45,377 nt of DNA, from NCBI RefSeq assembly GCF_003611585.1, contig NZ_RAVW01000019.1:1-45377 (forward strand), given 5' to 3'. This document shows, piece by piece, positions 34,704-42,373 of the stretch. Origin of the DNA: Corallococcus exercitus. Its GTDB lineage: Bacteria; Myxococcota; Myxococcia; Myxococcales; Myxococcaceae. Position numbers and translations under genes: made by a program. Position 1 is the stretch's first letter. Each line of letters begins with the position of its first letter. The notes under the pieces are model-generated. The model was not told where the DNA came from. It made no database searches and saw nothing but the letters and a program-made list of their open reading frames with translations.

Positions 34704-35197
34704 GCCGCCGCTCCGTCGCGCACGTGTTGTCCCTGGCGCTCTTGTACGCGCTGATGGTGGGCAGCTTCCACCCGGTGGACCTCGCGCTGGGCGCGGTGCT
34801 GGCCCTGGGCGTGATGCGCCTGTTCCCCATGGCGGGCCTGCCGCCGGTCCTGAGTCCGCGCGAGCACTGGCGGCGCACGCTGCACCTGCCGCGCTTCGGC
34901 TGGGCCCTGGCCGTGCTGGTGGCGAAGAGCTGCTTCCAGGTGCTCACGGTCATCTTCGGCCACCGCGACCTGACGAATCGCGCGGGCGTGGTGGACGTCC
35001 CCATGGGCGAGCGCACCGCGCGCGGCGTGCAGGTGTCCTCGTGGGTCATGTCCCTGTCCCCGGGCACGGTGCTGCTGGAGCTGGACTGGGAGAAGCGCGT
35101 GATGCGCATGCACGCGCTGGACGCATCGGATCCGGAGCAGCTGCTCCGGCAGCAGGACGACTTCTATCAGCGCTACCAGCGCGCGGTGTTCCCCTAG
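34700..35197 (+). CDS. mrpE: Mrp Na+/H+ antiporter subunit E
   Basis: A 165-residue MnhE-family protein. Two N-terminal hydrophobic helices (SVAHVLSLALLYALMVGSF and VDLALGAVLALGVMRLF) precede the cytoplasmic domain with FQVLTVIFGH and the conserved SLSPGTVLLELDWEKRVMRMHALD. It overlaps mrpD at ATGA and is followed by mrpF after 8 nt. Confidence 0.92.
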   Translation: MSRRSVAHVLSLALLYALMVGSFHPVDLALGAVLALGVMRLFPMAGLPPVLSPREHWRRTLHLPRFGWALAVLVAKSCFQVLTVIFGHRDLTNRAGVVDVPMGERTARGVQVSSWVMSLSPGTVLLELDWEKRVMRMHALDASDPEQLLRQQDDFYQRYQRAVFP

Positions 35198-35205
35198 GGG
35201 GCCGG

Positions 35206-35493
35206 ATGCACGAGACCTTCTTCACCCTGGCCATCGTGTGGATGGTGGGCCTGCTGGGCGCGCTGGTGGTGCTGGCCTCGCGCCAGCGCTCCCCGGCGGA
35301 CATGCTCATGTCCGTGGACACCCTGGGCCTGGTCATCTGCGCGGTGCTGGGCCTGTACGGCGCCACGCGCGGCGAGGCCGGCTACCTGGACGCGGCCCTG
35401 GTGCTGGCCCTGCTCTCCTATGTGCAGACCGTGGCCGGCGCCCGCTACCTGCACCACGGCCGCGCCTTCCACGACGAGGAGGACTCCCGATGA
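35206..35493 (+). CDS. mrpF: Mrp Na+/H+ antiporter subunit F
   Basis: A 95-residue protein with three short helices (FFTLAIVWMVGLLGALVVLA, VDTLGLVICAVLGLYG and DAALVLALLSYVQTVAGARYL). The arrangement RQRSPADMLMSVDTLGL followed by YLDAALVLALLSYVQTVAGARY is the MnhF/MrpF pattern. It starts 8 nt after mrpE and overlaps mrpG by 4 nt. Confidence 0.92.
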   Translation: MHETFFTLAIVWMVGLLGALVVLASRQRSPADMLMSVDTLGLVICAVLGLYGATRGEAGYLDAALVLALLSYVQTVAGARYLHHGRAFHDEEDSR

Positions 35494-35855
35494 TGGCCGC
35501 CCTCCATCAATGGGTGGCCGACGCCCTGGTGGCGCTGGGCCTGCTCTTCATCACCTGCGCCGTCATCGGCATGTACCGCCTGCCCTCGGTGCTCACGCGC
35601 GTGCACGCGGCGGGCGCCGTGCCCTTCGGTGGAGTGATGGTCATCATCGGCGCCACGCTGGCGACCGGGGACGGCTGGCTCCTCCTCCGGGGGCTGCTCG
35701 TCGCCGCGTTCCTGATGCTCACCATCCCCAGCTCCGCCCATGCCATCGCCTGGCTGGCGGAAGGGCGGCCGGAGCTCGCCCATGACAAAGCCCGGCGGGG
35801 GTTGCTCGGACATGGCAGGCAGCCCAGCGAACCGGAGCCCCCCGGCCGCCAGTAG
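35490..35855 (+). CDS. mrpG: Mrp Na+/H+ antiporter subunit G
   Basis: A 121-residue MnhG-family protein with three helices. The motif IGMYRLPSVLTRVHAAGAVPFGGVMVIIG (GxxRLPDxxTRxHA pattern) and FLMLTIPSSAHAIA identify it. Two adjacent ATG codons (35490, 35493) could serve; the first overlaps the mrpF stop. The C-terminal 30 residues are a polar, Pro-rich tail. It ends the mrp operon. Confidence 0.92.
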   Translation: MMAALHQWVADALVALGLLFITCAVIGMYRLPSVLTRVHAAGAVPFGGVMVIIGATLATGDGWLLLRGLLVAAFLMLTIPSSAHAIAWLAEGRPELAHDKARRGLLGHGRQPSEPEPPGRQ

Positions 35856-35937
35856 TCCGTCTGCCCGCAGGCACGCCCAAGGACGGGCGGCACGGGCACC
35901 TGGATGCCTCCGGGGCCTGGAGGGGGGCACCGGTCAC

Positions 35938-35943
35938 TAGCTT
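35938..35943 (+). promoter_or_regulatory. Candidate -10 (TAGCTT) of the ThDP-enzyme gene
   Basis: CACTAGCTTGATG ends 47 nt before the ATG at 35991. The hexamer matches those at 23050 and 43314. The expected transcription start (about 35950) lies inside the left arm of the inverted repeat 35945-35992. Confidence 0.4.
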
Positions 35944-35944
35944 G

Positions 35945-35992
35945 ATGCGCGAGGGCCTTCACCGCCCCCCCTTTCACAGGAGCCTCGCGCAT
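35945..35992 (+). promoter_or_regulatory. Inverted repeat overlapping the start codon of the ThDP enzyme
   Basis: ATGCGCGAGG (35945-35954) and CCTCGCGCAT (35983-35992) are perfect 10-bp arms 28 nt apart. The right arm includes the first two bases of the ATG, and AGGAG (35978-35982) lies in the loop next to it. In RNA it would pair the start codon; in DNA it could be an operator spanning the promoter. Confidence 0.42.
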
Positions 35993-37784
35993 GAGCGCCA
36001 CTGTCAGTGACTATCTCATCTACCGTCTCATCCAGTGGGGGGTGCGCCGCATCTACGGCTACCCGGGTGACGGCATCAACGGGGTGATGGGCGCGCTGGG
36101 GCGCAACTCCGAGATGAAGTTCGTGCAGGTCCGCCACGAGGAGATGGCCGCCTTCGCTGCCTGCTCGCACGCGAAGTTCACCGGCGAGGTGGGCGTGTGC
36201 ATGGCCACCTCCGGCCCGGGGGCCGTCCACCTGCTCAACGGCCTCTACGACGCGAAGCTGGACCATCAGCCCGTGGTGGCCATCGTCGGCCAGCAGGCCC
36301 GCACGGCCCTGGGCGGCCACTACCAGCAGGAGGTGGACCTCACCACCCTCTTCAAGGACGTGGCCAGCGAGTACATCACCATGGTGACGGACCCCTCCGC
36401 CGTCCGCCACGCGCTGGACCGGGCCGTGCGCATCGCCCGCTGCGAGCGCACCGTGACGTGTCTGGTGTTGCCCAACGACTTGCAGGAGCTGCCCTACGAA
36501 TCGCCTCCGCGCAAGCACGGCACCGTGCACTCCAGCGTGGGCTATGCGTCCCCGCGAGTGATTCCCCAGGACGCGGACCTGCGCCGCGCCGCGGACGTCC
36601 TCAACGCCGGCAGGAAGGTGGCGATGCTGGTGGGCGCGGGTGCCATGAACGCGGCGGATGAAGTGCTGGAGGTCGCGGAGCTGCTGGGCGCGGGTGTCGC
36701 CAAGGCGCTGCTGGGCAAGGCGGTGCTGCCGGACGCGCTGCCCTTCGTGACGGGCTCCATCGGCCTGCTGGGCACGAAGCCCAGCTGGGACCTGATGCAG
36801 GAGTGCGACACGCTGCTGATGGTGGGCACCAGCTTCCCCTACTCGGAGTTCCTGCCGCCGGAGGGACAGGCCCGCGGCGTCCAGATTGACCTGGACGGCC
36901 GGATGCTCTCCATCCGCTACCCCATGGAGGTGGGGCTGGTGGGCGACGCGAAGGAGACGCTGCGCGCGCTGCTTCCCCTGCTGAAGCGCAAGGAGGACCG
37001 GAGCTGGCGCGAGGGCGTGGAGAAGGGCATGGCGCGCTGGTGGAAGGTGCTGGAGGCGCGCGCCATGATTGACGCGAACCCCCTCAACCCGCAGCGCGTG
37101 TTCTGGGAGCTGTCACCCAAGCTGCCTGACGGCGTCATCCTCACGGCGGACTCGGGCAGCGGGACCAACTGGTTCGCGCGCGACCTGAAGGTGCGCAAGG
37201 GGATGATGGCCTCGCTGTCCGGCAACCTGGCCACCATGGGCTGCGGCGTGCCGTACGCCCTGGGCGCGAAGTTCGCCTTCCCGCACCGCCCGGTGCTCGC
37301 GGTGGTGGGGGACGGCGCCATGCAGATGAACGGCAACGCGGAGCTCATCACCATTTCCAAGTACTGGAAGGAGTGGAAGGACCCGCGCCTCATCGTGCTG
37401 GTGCTCAACAACCGGGACCTGAACCAGGTGACGTGGGAGCAGCGGGTGATGGCCGGTGACCCGAAGTACGCCGCGTCCCAGGACCTGCCGGACTTCCCCT
37501 ACGCGAAGTACGCCGAGTCCCTGGGCCTCAAGGGCATCCGCGTGGACCGGCCGGAAAGGCTCGCCGCCGCGTGGGATGAGGCGCTGGCCTCGGACCGGCC
37601 CGTCGTCTTCGAGGCCTACACGGACCCGGACGTACCGCCCCTGCCGCCGCACATCACGGTGGAGCAGGCGAAGATGTTCGCCTCGGCCGTCGTGAAGGGC
37701 GACCCGGACGCGGCCGGCTTCATCAAGCAGTCCGTGAAGGGCGTGGTGGAGACCCTCCTGCCCCACAAGGACCCCAAGTCCTGA
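35991..37784 (+). CDS. ThDP-dependent enzyme, pyruvate oxidase/acetolactate synthase-like
   Basis: A 597-residue enzyme of the POX/acetohydroxyacid-synthase superfamily. The N-terminal PYR domain has the cofactor-activating E50 in VRHEEMAAF; the C-terminal PP domain has the Mg/ThDP motif beginning GDG (440-442, GDGAMQMNGNAELIT) and ending in LNN. The middle domain (about 200-340) would bind FAD in pyruvate oxidases. SGPGAVHLLNGLYDAKLDHQPVVAIVGQQ is close to PoxB-type proteins, and the C-terminus (GFIKQSVKGVVETLLPHK) could be an amphipathic membrane-binding helix as in PoxB. The likely reaction is oxidative decarboxylation of pyruvate, but an alternative 2-oxoacid is possible. A terminator-like hairpin follows. 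Confidence 0.85.
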   Translation: MSATVSDYLIYRLIQWGVRRIYGYPGDGINGVMGALGRNSEMKFVQVRHEEMAAFAACSHAKFTGEVGVCMATSGPGAVHLLNGLYDAKLDHQPVVAIVGQQARTALGGHYQQEVDLTTLFKDVASEYITMVTDPSAVRHALDRAVRIARCERTVTCLVLPNDLQELPYESPPRKHGTVHSSVGYASPRVIPQDADLRRAADVLNAGRKVAMLVGAGAMNAADEVLEVAELLGAGVAKALLGKAVLPDALPFVTGSIGLLGTKPSWDLMQECDTLLMVGTSFPYSEFLPPEGQARGVQIDLDGRMLSIRYPMEVGLVGDAKETLRALLPLLKRKEDRSWREGVEKGMARWWKVLEARAMIDANPLNPQRVFWELSPKLPDGVILTADSGSGTNWFARDLKVRKGMMASLSGNLATMGCGVPYALGAKFAFPHRPVLAVVGDGAMQMNGNAELITISKYWKEWKDPRLIVLVLNNRDLNQVTWEQRVMAGDPKYAASQDLPDFPYAKYAESLGLKGIRVDRPERLAAAWDEALASDRPVVFEAYTDPDVPPLPPHITVEQAKMFASAVVKGDPDAAGFIKQSVKGVVETLLPHKDPKS

Positions 37785-37796
37785 CGTCACGGAAGG

Positions 37797-37822
37797 GCCC
37801 GCGCTTCCGCTAGGACGCGGGC
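37797..37822 (+). terminator. Hairpin between convergent genes
   Basis: GCCCGCG (37797-37803) and CGCGGGC (37816-37822) form a 7-bp stem with a 12-nt loop, followed by GTTTCCTCC. It starts 12 nt after the ThDP-enzyme stop, and the stop codon of the convergent gene lies in its loop, so it may serve both directions. Confidence 0.45.
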
Positions 37823-38277
37823 GTTTCCTCCTTCACCAGCCAGCGCATCGTCGCCTCGGTGACCACGCCGAACACGGCCGTCTGCGCGAACAGCCAGACG
37901 TGCTCCGCGCGCGACCAGGTGTTCGCGAGCGCCGTCGCCTTGAAGACGGGGAAGGCCGCACGCTCGAACGCGAGCACGCCCAGTCCCAGCAGCACCCCGC
38001 TGTGCAGCAGGGTCCACTTCGACGTGCGTCTGCGCACGAGGCCCCAGCCCATCCCCAACAGGGGGCCATAGCCCGCGCGCAGCGCGAAGGCCCAGCGCGA
38101 CGCCTCCCGCCGAGACATCCTCCGGCGGAACAGCCGGCTCAGCACCTGCCGGGCGATGTGGCGCGCGGCATAGGGGGGCGGATGGCCCAGCGAGGTATTG
38201 CGCACGGTGACCAGCAATCCCAGGGCGCCGGTGCCCACGGCTCCGGCGACATACGCGGCGGCGTAGGGGTCCCTCAT
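37810..38277 (-). CDS. Hypothetical membrane protein downstream of proline dehydrogenase
   Basis: A 155-residue protein with hydrophobic segments at about 7-25 (AYVAGAVGTGALGLLVTV), 62-80 (AFALRAGYGPLLGMGWGL), 90-105 (LLHSGVLLGLGVLAF) and 125-142 (HVWLFAQTAVFGVVTEA). A basic loop (RLFRRRMSRREASR) separates the first two. I recognise no family. It starts 3 nt after the proline dehydrogenase stop, so it belongs to the same transcript. Confidence 0.65.
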   Translation of the reverse strand: MRDPYAAAYVAGAVGTGALGLLVTVRNTSLGHPPPYAARHIARQVLSRLFRRRMSRREASRWAFALRAGYGPLLGMGWGLVRRRTSKWTLLHSGVLLGLGVLAFERAAFPVFKATALANTWSRAEHVWLFAQTAVFGVVTEATMRWLVKEETPAS

Positions 38278-38280
38278 GGC

Positions 38281-39219
38281 CTATCCCTTCATCAGGTTGC
38301 GCATCACGAACCACAGGTTGGCCGGACGCTCCGCCAGCCGTCGCATGAAATACGGATACCAGTGCTTCCCATACGGGACATAGACACGCACCGGATGGCC
38401 TTCCTTCGCCAGCCGCTCCTGCAGGTCGCGCCGGATGCCATACAGCATCTGGAATTCAAAGGCGCCCTTGGGCAGATGCTGGCGCGCGGCGTACTCCAGC
38501 GTGGCGTCAATCATCCGCTCATCATGCGTGGCGATGCCGTGATACACGCCGCTGTCCAACAGGATGCGCATGCAGCGCACGAAGTTCGCGTCCACGTCCT
38601 TCTTGTCCGGGAAGGCCACGTCGGGACCCTCCAGGTAGGCGCCCTTGCACAGCCGGAGCCGGACGCGCTCGGCGCACAGGGCCTTCGCGTCCGCCTCCGT
38701 GCGCTTGAGGTAGCTCTGGAGCACCGCCCCCACGTGCGTCTCCCCGAACTCCGAGTGCAGGTCCCGCACGATGTCCAGGGTCACCTGCGTGACGGCGCTC
38801 TCCTCCATGTCCACGCGCACGAACGAGTCCCGCGCCGCCGCGTCCGCCACCACCGCCCGAGCGTTCTGGAGCGCCAGGTTCCGGTCGAACAACAGGCCGC
38901 ACTGCGTGAGCTTCAGCGACACATTGGCCTTCACGCCCACCTGGTCGATGCGCGCCAGCAGCCGCAGGTAATGCCGCACCTCGTCGCGCGTCTCCTGGGG
39001 CGAGCGCACCGCCTCGTTGAGGTGGTCGAAGCTGGCCGACAGTCCCTTCGCCGTGAGGGCGCGGACCGCGTCCACCGCCTCCTCCAGCGTCTCCCCCGCG
39101 ATGAAGCGCGACGCCAGCTCGCGAAAGGGTTTGAGCCGCGTGGCCACGTCCTTGAGGTTGGGCTGACGCGACAGGAACAACAGCGCGGAACGGGACAGCT
39201 GGTCGGCGGCGGTCGTCAT
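38281..39219 (-). CDS. Proline dehydrogenase (FAD, monofunctional)
   Basis: A 312-residue PRODH-family TIM-barrel flavoenzyme oxidising L-proline to pyrroline-5-carboxylate and reducing quinone. Typical blocks are KANVSLKLTQCGLLFD, FVRVDMEES, YLKRTEADA, LRLCKGAYLEG, GIATHDERMI, FEFQMLYGIRRDLQERL and the C-terminal VYVPYGKHWYPYFMRRLAERPAN. The length fits single-domain PRODH rather than bifunctional PutA; no P5C dehydrogenase is nearby. TATCGT (39235-39240, minus strand) 15 nt before the ATG is a possible own promoter, though a hydrolase gene ends only 35 bp upstream on the same strand. Confidence 0.93.
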   Translation of the reverse strand: MTTAADQLSRSALLFLSRQPNLKDVATRLKPFRELASRFIAGETLEEAVDAVRALTAKGLSASFDHLNEAVRSPQETRDEVRHYLRLLARIDQVGVKANVSLKLTQCGLLFDRNLALQNARAVVADAAARDSFVRVDMEESAVTQVTLDIVRDLHSEFGETHVGAVLQSYLKRTEADAKALCAERVRLRLCKGAYLEGPDVAFPDKKDVDANFVRCMRILLDSGVYHGIATHDERMIDATLEYAARQHLPKGAFEFQMLYGIRRDLQERLAKEGHPVRVYVPYGKHWYPYFMRRLAERPANLWFVMRNLMKG

Positions 39220-39254
39220 ACGGATGTTCCCCCGACGATAGAGATAATGCCTGC

Positions 39255-40139
39255 TCAGTCAGGGTGCCGCGACAGGAAGTCGGACACGCGCGCGTTGAAC
39301 GCTTCCGGGTGGCTCATGTACGGCAGGTGACTGGCCGTCTCCAGGAACTCCAGCCGGGCGCCCGGCACGTGCGCCGCCACGTCGCGCGCGGCCGCGGGCG
39401 GCACCAGCAGGTCGCGTCCGCCCTCGATGATGAGCGTGGGCACGCGCAGCTCCCGCAGCCGGTGCAGGAAGTCCGCGGCCAGGATGTCGCGCAGCCGCCG
39501 CATCAGCTCCAGCGACGACAGGCGCCGGGCCTCGCGGACGATCTCCGCGCGCCCCTCCGGCGGCAGCCACCGGCCGCCCAGCACGCGGGCCACCGTGGGC
39601 GCGAACACATACGCCAGCGGCCGGGGCGCGCGCACCAGCGTGGACAGCGTCAACGCCAGCCGCCGCACCTTGCGCACGCTGGCCACCGGCGACACCAGCA
39701 CCAGCGCCTTCACCCGCTCCGGGTGCTCCAGCGCATACGCCATGGACACCAGACTTCCATAGGAAGACCCCATCAACGCGAAGCGCTCCGGCAGCCGCGC
39801 CTCCGGGTGGTTGAGCACCGACAGGTTCCACTGCAGCGGCGTGTGCGTCGCGGGCGTCTTCAGGGGCGGCGTCCACAACAGGAGGTTCCACGCCTGGGCC
39901 AGCGGCTCCATGGGCGCGAAGGACCGGCCACTGGCCCCCAGCCCCGGAAGACAGACCACCGTGCGTGATACATCCCTGTTGCCCTGGGGAAAGGTGAACA
40001 GCCGCACCGGCGTGCCCCGGACGACGCGCTCCTCGCACTCCAGCTGCTCATACCCTTGCTGGATGTCTTCCACGTCCGGCACCAGCGGCGGGACGCGGGG
40101 CTTGGGCGCGGCGGTATGGGGAGAGGCGGCGTCAAGCAT
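39255..40139 (-). CDS. Alpha/beta hydrolase
   Basis: A 294-residue alpha/beta-hydrolase-fold protein. The nucleophile elbow is MGSSYGS (Ser in G-S-S-Y-G), the acid Asp lies in GGRDLLVPP and the catalytic His in ASHLPYMSHPEAF; the oxyanion region is CLPGLGASGRSF. No signal peptide is seen. The substrate is unknown; the neighbouring acyltransferase hints at lipid or ester chemistry (inference). The ATG overlaps the acyltransferase stop by 8 bp, so the two are translationally coupled. Confidence 0.87.
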   Translation of the reverse strand: MLDAASPHTAAPKPRVPPLVPDVEDIQQGYEQLECEERVVRGTPVRLFTFPQGNRDVSRTVVCLPGLGASGRSFAPMEPLAQAWNLLLWTPPLKTPATHTPLQWNLSVLNHPEARLPERFALMGSSYGSLVSMAYALEHPERVKALVLVSPVASVRKVRRLALTLSTLVRAPRPLAYVFAPTVARVLGGRWLPPEGRAEIVREARRLSSLELMRRLRDILAADFLHRLRELRVPTLIIEGGRDLLVPPAAARDVAAHVPGARLEFLETASHLPYMSHPEAFNARVSDFLSRHPD

Positions 40140-40950
40140 GACAGGCCCTCAGGAGCAGCCGCCGGACGCTGGCGGCCACGCGGTCGCGGAAGGCCCGCAC
40201 GCGCGACTCCGACGCACCCGACGGCGGCGGTTCATGGGGTTCACCCACGGCGAAGGTCAGCTGGACGGGCAGCGGCAGGGGACCCAATCCCATCACCAGG
40301 GGCATGCGGTATTTATCCTCCGCGGCCAGACGCACACACCAGCGGTCCTCGTCCGGAGGCCAGAAGAAGGTGTCATCCACCCCAAAACCCGCGAAGGGCA
40401 CCACCGGCACCCCGGCCTGCATGGCCAGCCGCACGAAGCCCAGCGCGCGCTCCCACCGCAGGCGGTAGCGGCCCTGGCTGCGTTTGAAGGTCTCCCGCGC
40501 GCCGCCTGGATAACAGACGACGAGCTGCCCCTCCTGGAGCGAGCGCAGCGCGTTCTCCCGCGTCCCCTCCACGCCGCCCAGCCACGGCAGCACCGTGCGC
40601 ACGAGGGGAATCTTGAAGAACCCCCGCTCCGCCAGCCCCAGCGGATAGCGCCCCGTGGCCTGGTGCACGAGGTGGAAGAAGGCCGGCGTCTCGTATCCCC
40701 AGACACCGTGGTTGCCCACGAGCAGCAGCGGCCCCTGCCTGGGCAGGTGTTCAGCACCCACCAGTCGGGCGCGGTGGTAGCGCGCGGACAGGGCGGCGCC
40801 ACGCTCCGCGAAACGGAAGACGGTCTGTCGGACACGGGTGAGTGGGTTTTCCACGGTGGAGCAGAAGATGCAGCCGCCCTCGCGGGCCGGCACCCTGGTA
40901 CCAGGCAGGCGGGCAGGGGCTCCACCGGTGCCGTCAGCGCGAAGGGGCAT
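40132..40950 (-). CDS. PlsC-like (LPLAT) acyltransferase
   Basis: A lysophospholipid-acyltransferase-superfamily protein, about 272 residues from the ATG at 40948-40950. The active-site block is LLLVGNHGVWGYETPAFF (NHxxxxxE variant of HX4D), followed by GLAERGFFKIPLVRTVLPWLGGVEGTRENALRSL and the substrate motif VVCYPGGARE. The last two resemble the DGAT/lysophospholipid-acyltransferase-like group. The start is uncertain: an upstream frame extends to 41052 and a GTG at 40852-40854 would still keep the whole domain. No clear Shine-Dalgarno distinguishes them. It heads a minus-strand group with the hydrolase and proline dehydrogenase. Confidence 0.78.
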   Translation of the reverse strand: MPLRADGTGGAPARLPGTRVPAREGGCIFCSTVENPLTRVRQTVFRFAERGAALSARYHRARLVGAEHLPRQGPLLLVGNHGVWGYETPAFFHLVHQATGRYPLGLAERGFFKIPLVRTVLPWLGGVEGTRENALRSLQEGQLVVCYPGGARETFKRSQGRYRLRWERALGFVRLAMQAGVPVVPFAGFGVDDTFFWPPDEDRWCVRLAAEDKYRMPLVMGLGPLPLPVQLTFAVGEPHEPPPSGASESRVRAFRDRVAASVRRLLLRACHA

Positions 40951-41027
40951 GCACGCCAGCAGGCTGCCTTTCACTCCGGCGGTCCGGTGGGGACCCGGTG
41001 CGGTTGTCTGCTTCCGGGGCCGTGCCG

Positions 41028-41537
41028 ATGCTTGAGGGCATGGTCGGCCCATTCGACATCCTCCTGCAGCAACACCGCGAAATGGAGGCGCTGCTGGAGC
41101 GGCTGGCCTCGGAGACGGACGAGGAGGAGCTGGCGCAAGAGCAGGAGGGCCTCTCCCGCCTCCTGCGCCTGCACTCCCGCCTGGAGGAGCGCTGCGTCCA
41201 GCCGCTCGTGACGCGCGTGGAGGGCCGCACCCGCGCCCGCGAGGAGGCCGAAGACCACCTCACCCTGCGCGAGCTGATGGAGGAATTGCAGGAGCTGACG
41301 CCTCGCGGCGTCGAGTGGCAGGCGCGCCTCTTCACCCTGGAAGACCAGGTCGTGGCACATGTGCAAGCCACGGAACACGGGGTGCTCCCACGCCTGTCCG
41401 CATCCCTGGACGCGGAGGAATTGAGGGAACTGGGACACGACCTCGCACTCACGTACGAGGAACTGCTGGAACGCTCGCAGCACCCCCCTGCCTCCAGTCG
41501 CGGAGCGTTGTTGGAAGCCCTGCATTGGGATGCGTGA
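41028..41537 (+). CDS. Hemerythrin-like (HHE) domain protein
   Basis: A 169-residue helical protein resembling hemerythrin/HHE cation-binding domains. His/Glu residues at regular helical positions are visible: LLQQHREMEALLE, LLRLHSRLEERCVQPLV, EEAEDHLTLRELMEEL and VVAHVQATEHGVLPRL, together suited to a di-iron site. Members bind oxygen or sense redox and NO. The ATG at 41028 is used; an ATG at 41040 (MVGPFDILLQQH) is equally plausible, with GAGGG too close to serve it. It is divergent from the acyltransferase gene and appears monocistronic. Confidence 0.78.
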   Translation: MLEGMVGPFDILLQQHREMEALLERLASETDEEELAQEQEGLSRLLRLHSRLEERCVQPLVTRVEGRTRAREEAEDHLTLRELMEELQELTPRGVEWQARLFTLEDQVVAHVQATEHGVLPRLSASLDAEELRELGHDLALTYEELLERSQHPPASSRGALLEALHWDA

Positions 41538-41632
41538 GAAGCGCCTGAAAGCGCCGCCGAGCCCCATTTCCCGGGCCTTTCTCACCTGCTGATACGCAGT
41601 GGCGTCACAACTTTTTATCGCTTCCTTCGACA

Positions 41633-41687
41633 ATTGCCTTTCTGGAAGGTATTGGTAGTCCGGCGTGCCGGTTCACGCCAAGGCAAT
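41633..41687 (+). promoter_or_regulatory. Nested inverted repeats, possible structured 5' leader
   Basis: Outer arms ATTGCCTT (41633-41640) and AAGGCAAT (41680-41687) are perfect. Inside, GGCGTG (41662-41667) and CACGCC (41674-41679) form a second stem that abuts the outer right arm. The structure ends 30 nt before the ATG at 41718 and lies in an unusually AT-rich stretch. It matches no riboswitch family I know; it may be a cis-regulatory RNA or an operator region. Confidence 0.45.
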
Positions 41688-41717
41688 GCTCCCCCCTTAA
41701 ACCGAGGATTGTTCGAA

Positions 41718-42245
41718 ATGTCAGTTGACAAGGCGTTCCGCGAGATGATTCGCAACGAGATTGAAGTGCAGCTCAAGCCCCTGCGTGACGTGGTGTCTCG
41801 TCTGGAGTCTGGGACGGCGGACCTGGACGCGCTGCGCAGCGTGGCCGAGCGGCTGGCCCCCCTGGCCCAGGTGGTGGGCCCCCTCTTCGGCGCGAACGCG
41901 CCCGCGGCGGGCAAGGTCGGCCGTCGTCCGGTGGGTCGTCCGGCGGGCCGGGCCGCGGTGAGCGCGCCGGTGGCGGCGGCGGCGGGTGGCAAGCGCCGGG
42001 GCCGCAAGCCGGCGGCGGCGGAAGGCGGCGCCCGTGAGTGCGCCATCAAGGGCTGCGGCAAGCCCAGCCGCACCAAGGGCTACTGCGCGGCGCACTACCA
42101 GAAGCTGCGCATGCTGGAGAAGACCAACCGCCGTCCCTCCGAGTGGGCGGACTACGCGAACCCCAACAGCGTGGAGGACATCAAGCTGCCCCGTGGCCGC
42201 GCCGCCTCCAAGGCGCTCGCGGAAGCCGCTCAGAAGAACGCTTAA
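41718..42245 (+). CDS. AT-hook and zinc-ribbon-like DNA-binding protein
   Basis: A 175-residue basic protein in three parts. Residues 1-58 form an amphipathic helical region ([24 protein letters not shown]). The Ala/Gly-rich middle has AT-hook-like [11 protein letters not shown] (68-78) and KRRGRKP (92-98). The C-terminal part has a Cys/His motif C108-x4-C113-x9-C123-x3-H127 ([24 protein letters not shown]), resembling small Zn motifs of homing-endonuclease-associated or phage-type fingers. A nucleoid-associated or regulatory role is likely. The ATG at 41718 has GAGGA 9 nt upstream. The long AT-rich leader suggests strong or regulated expression. Confidence 0.72.
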   Translation: MSVDKAFREMIRNEIEVQLKPLRDVVSRLESGTADLDALRSVAERLAPLAQVVGPLFGANAPAAGKVGRRPVGRPAGRAAVSAPVAAAAGGKRRGRKPAAAEGGARECAIKGCGKPSRTKGYCAAHYQKLRMLEKTNRRPSEWADYANPNSVEDIKLPRGRAASKALAEAAQKNA

Positions 42246-42373
42246 GCAGTACAGTCGCCCCGGCCCGGGCAGAGGTGGTGGACCCGTTCTTCCGTCTGGA
42301 AGAGCGTGGCTGGATTGACCGCGCGGAGGATGTGCTTGCGCCGCGAGGGGGTTGGTGTGCATGTGCCCGGGCC

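Noticed and set aside
37810-37815. CTAG-containing promoter element
   Set aside because: It is the TAG stop codon (read on the minus strand) of the membrane-protein gene.
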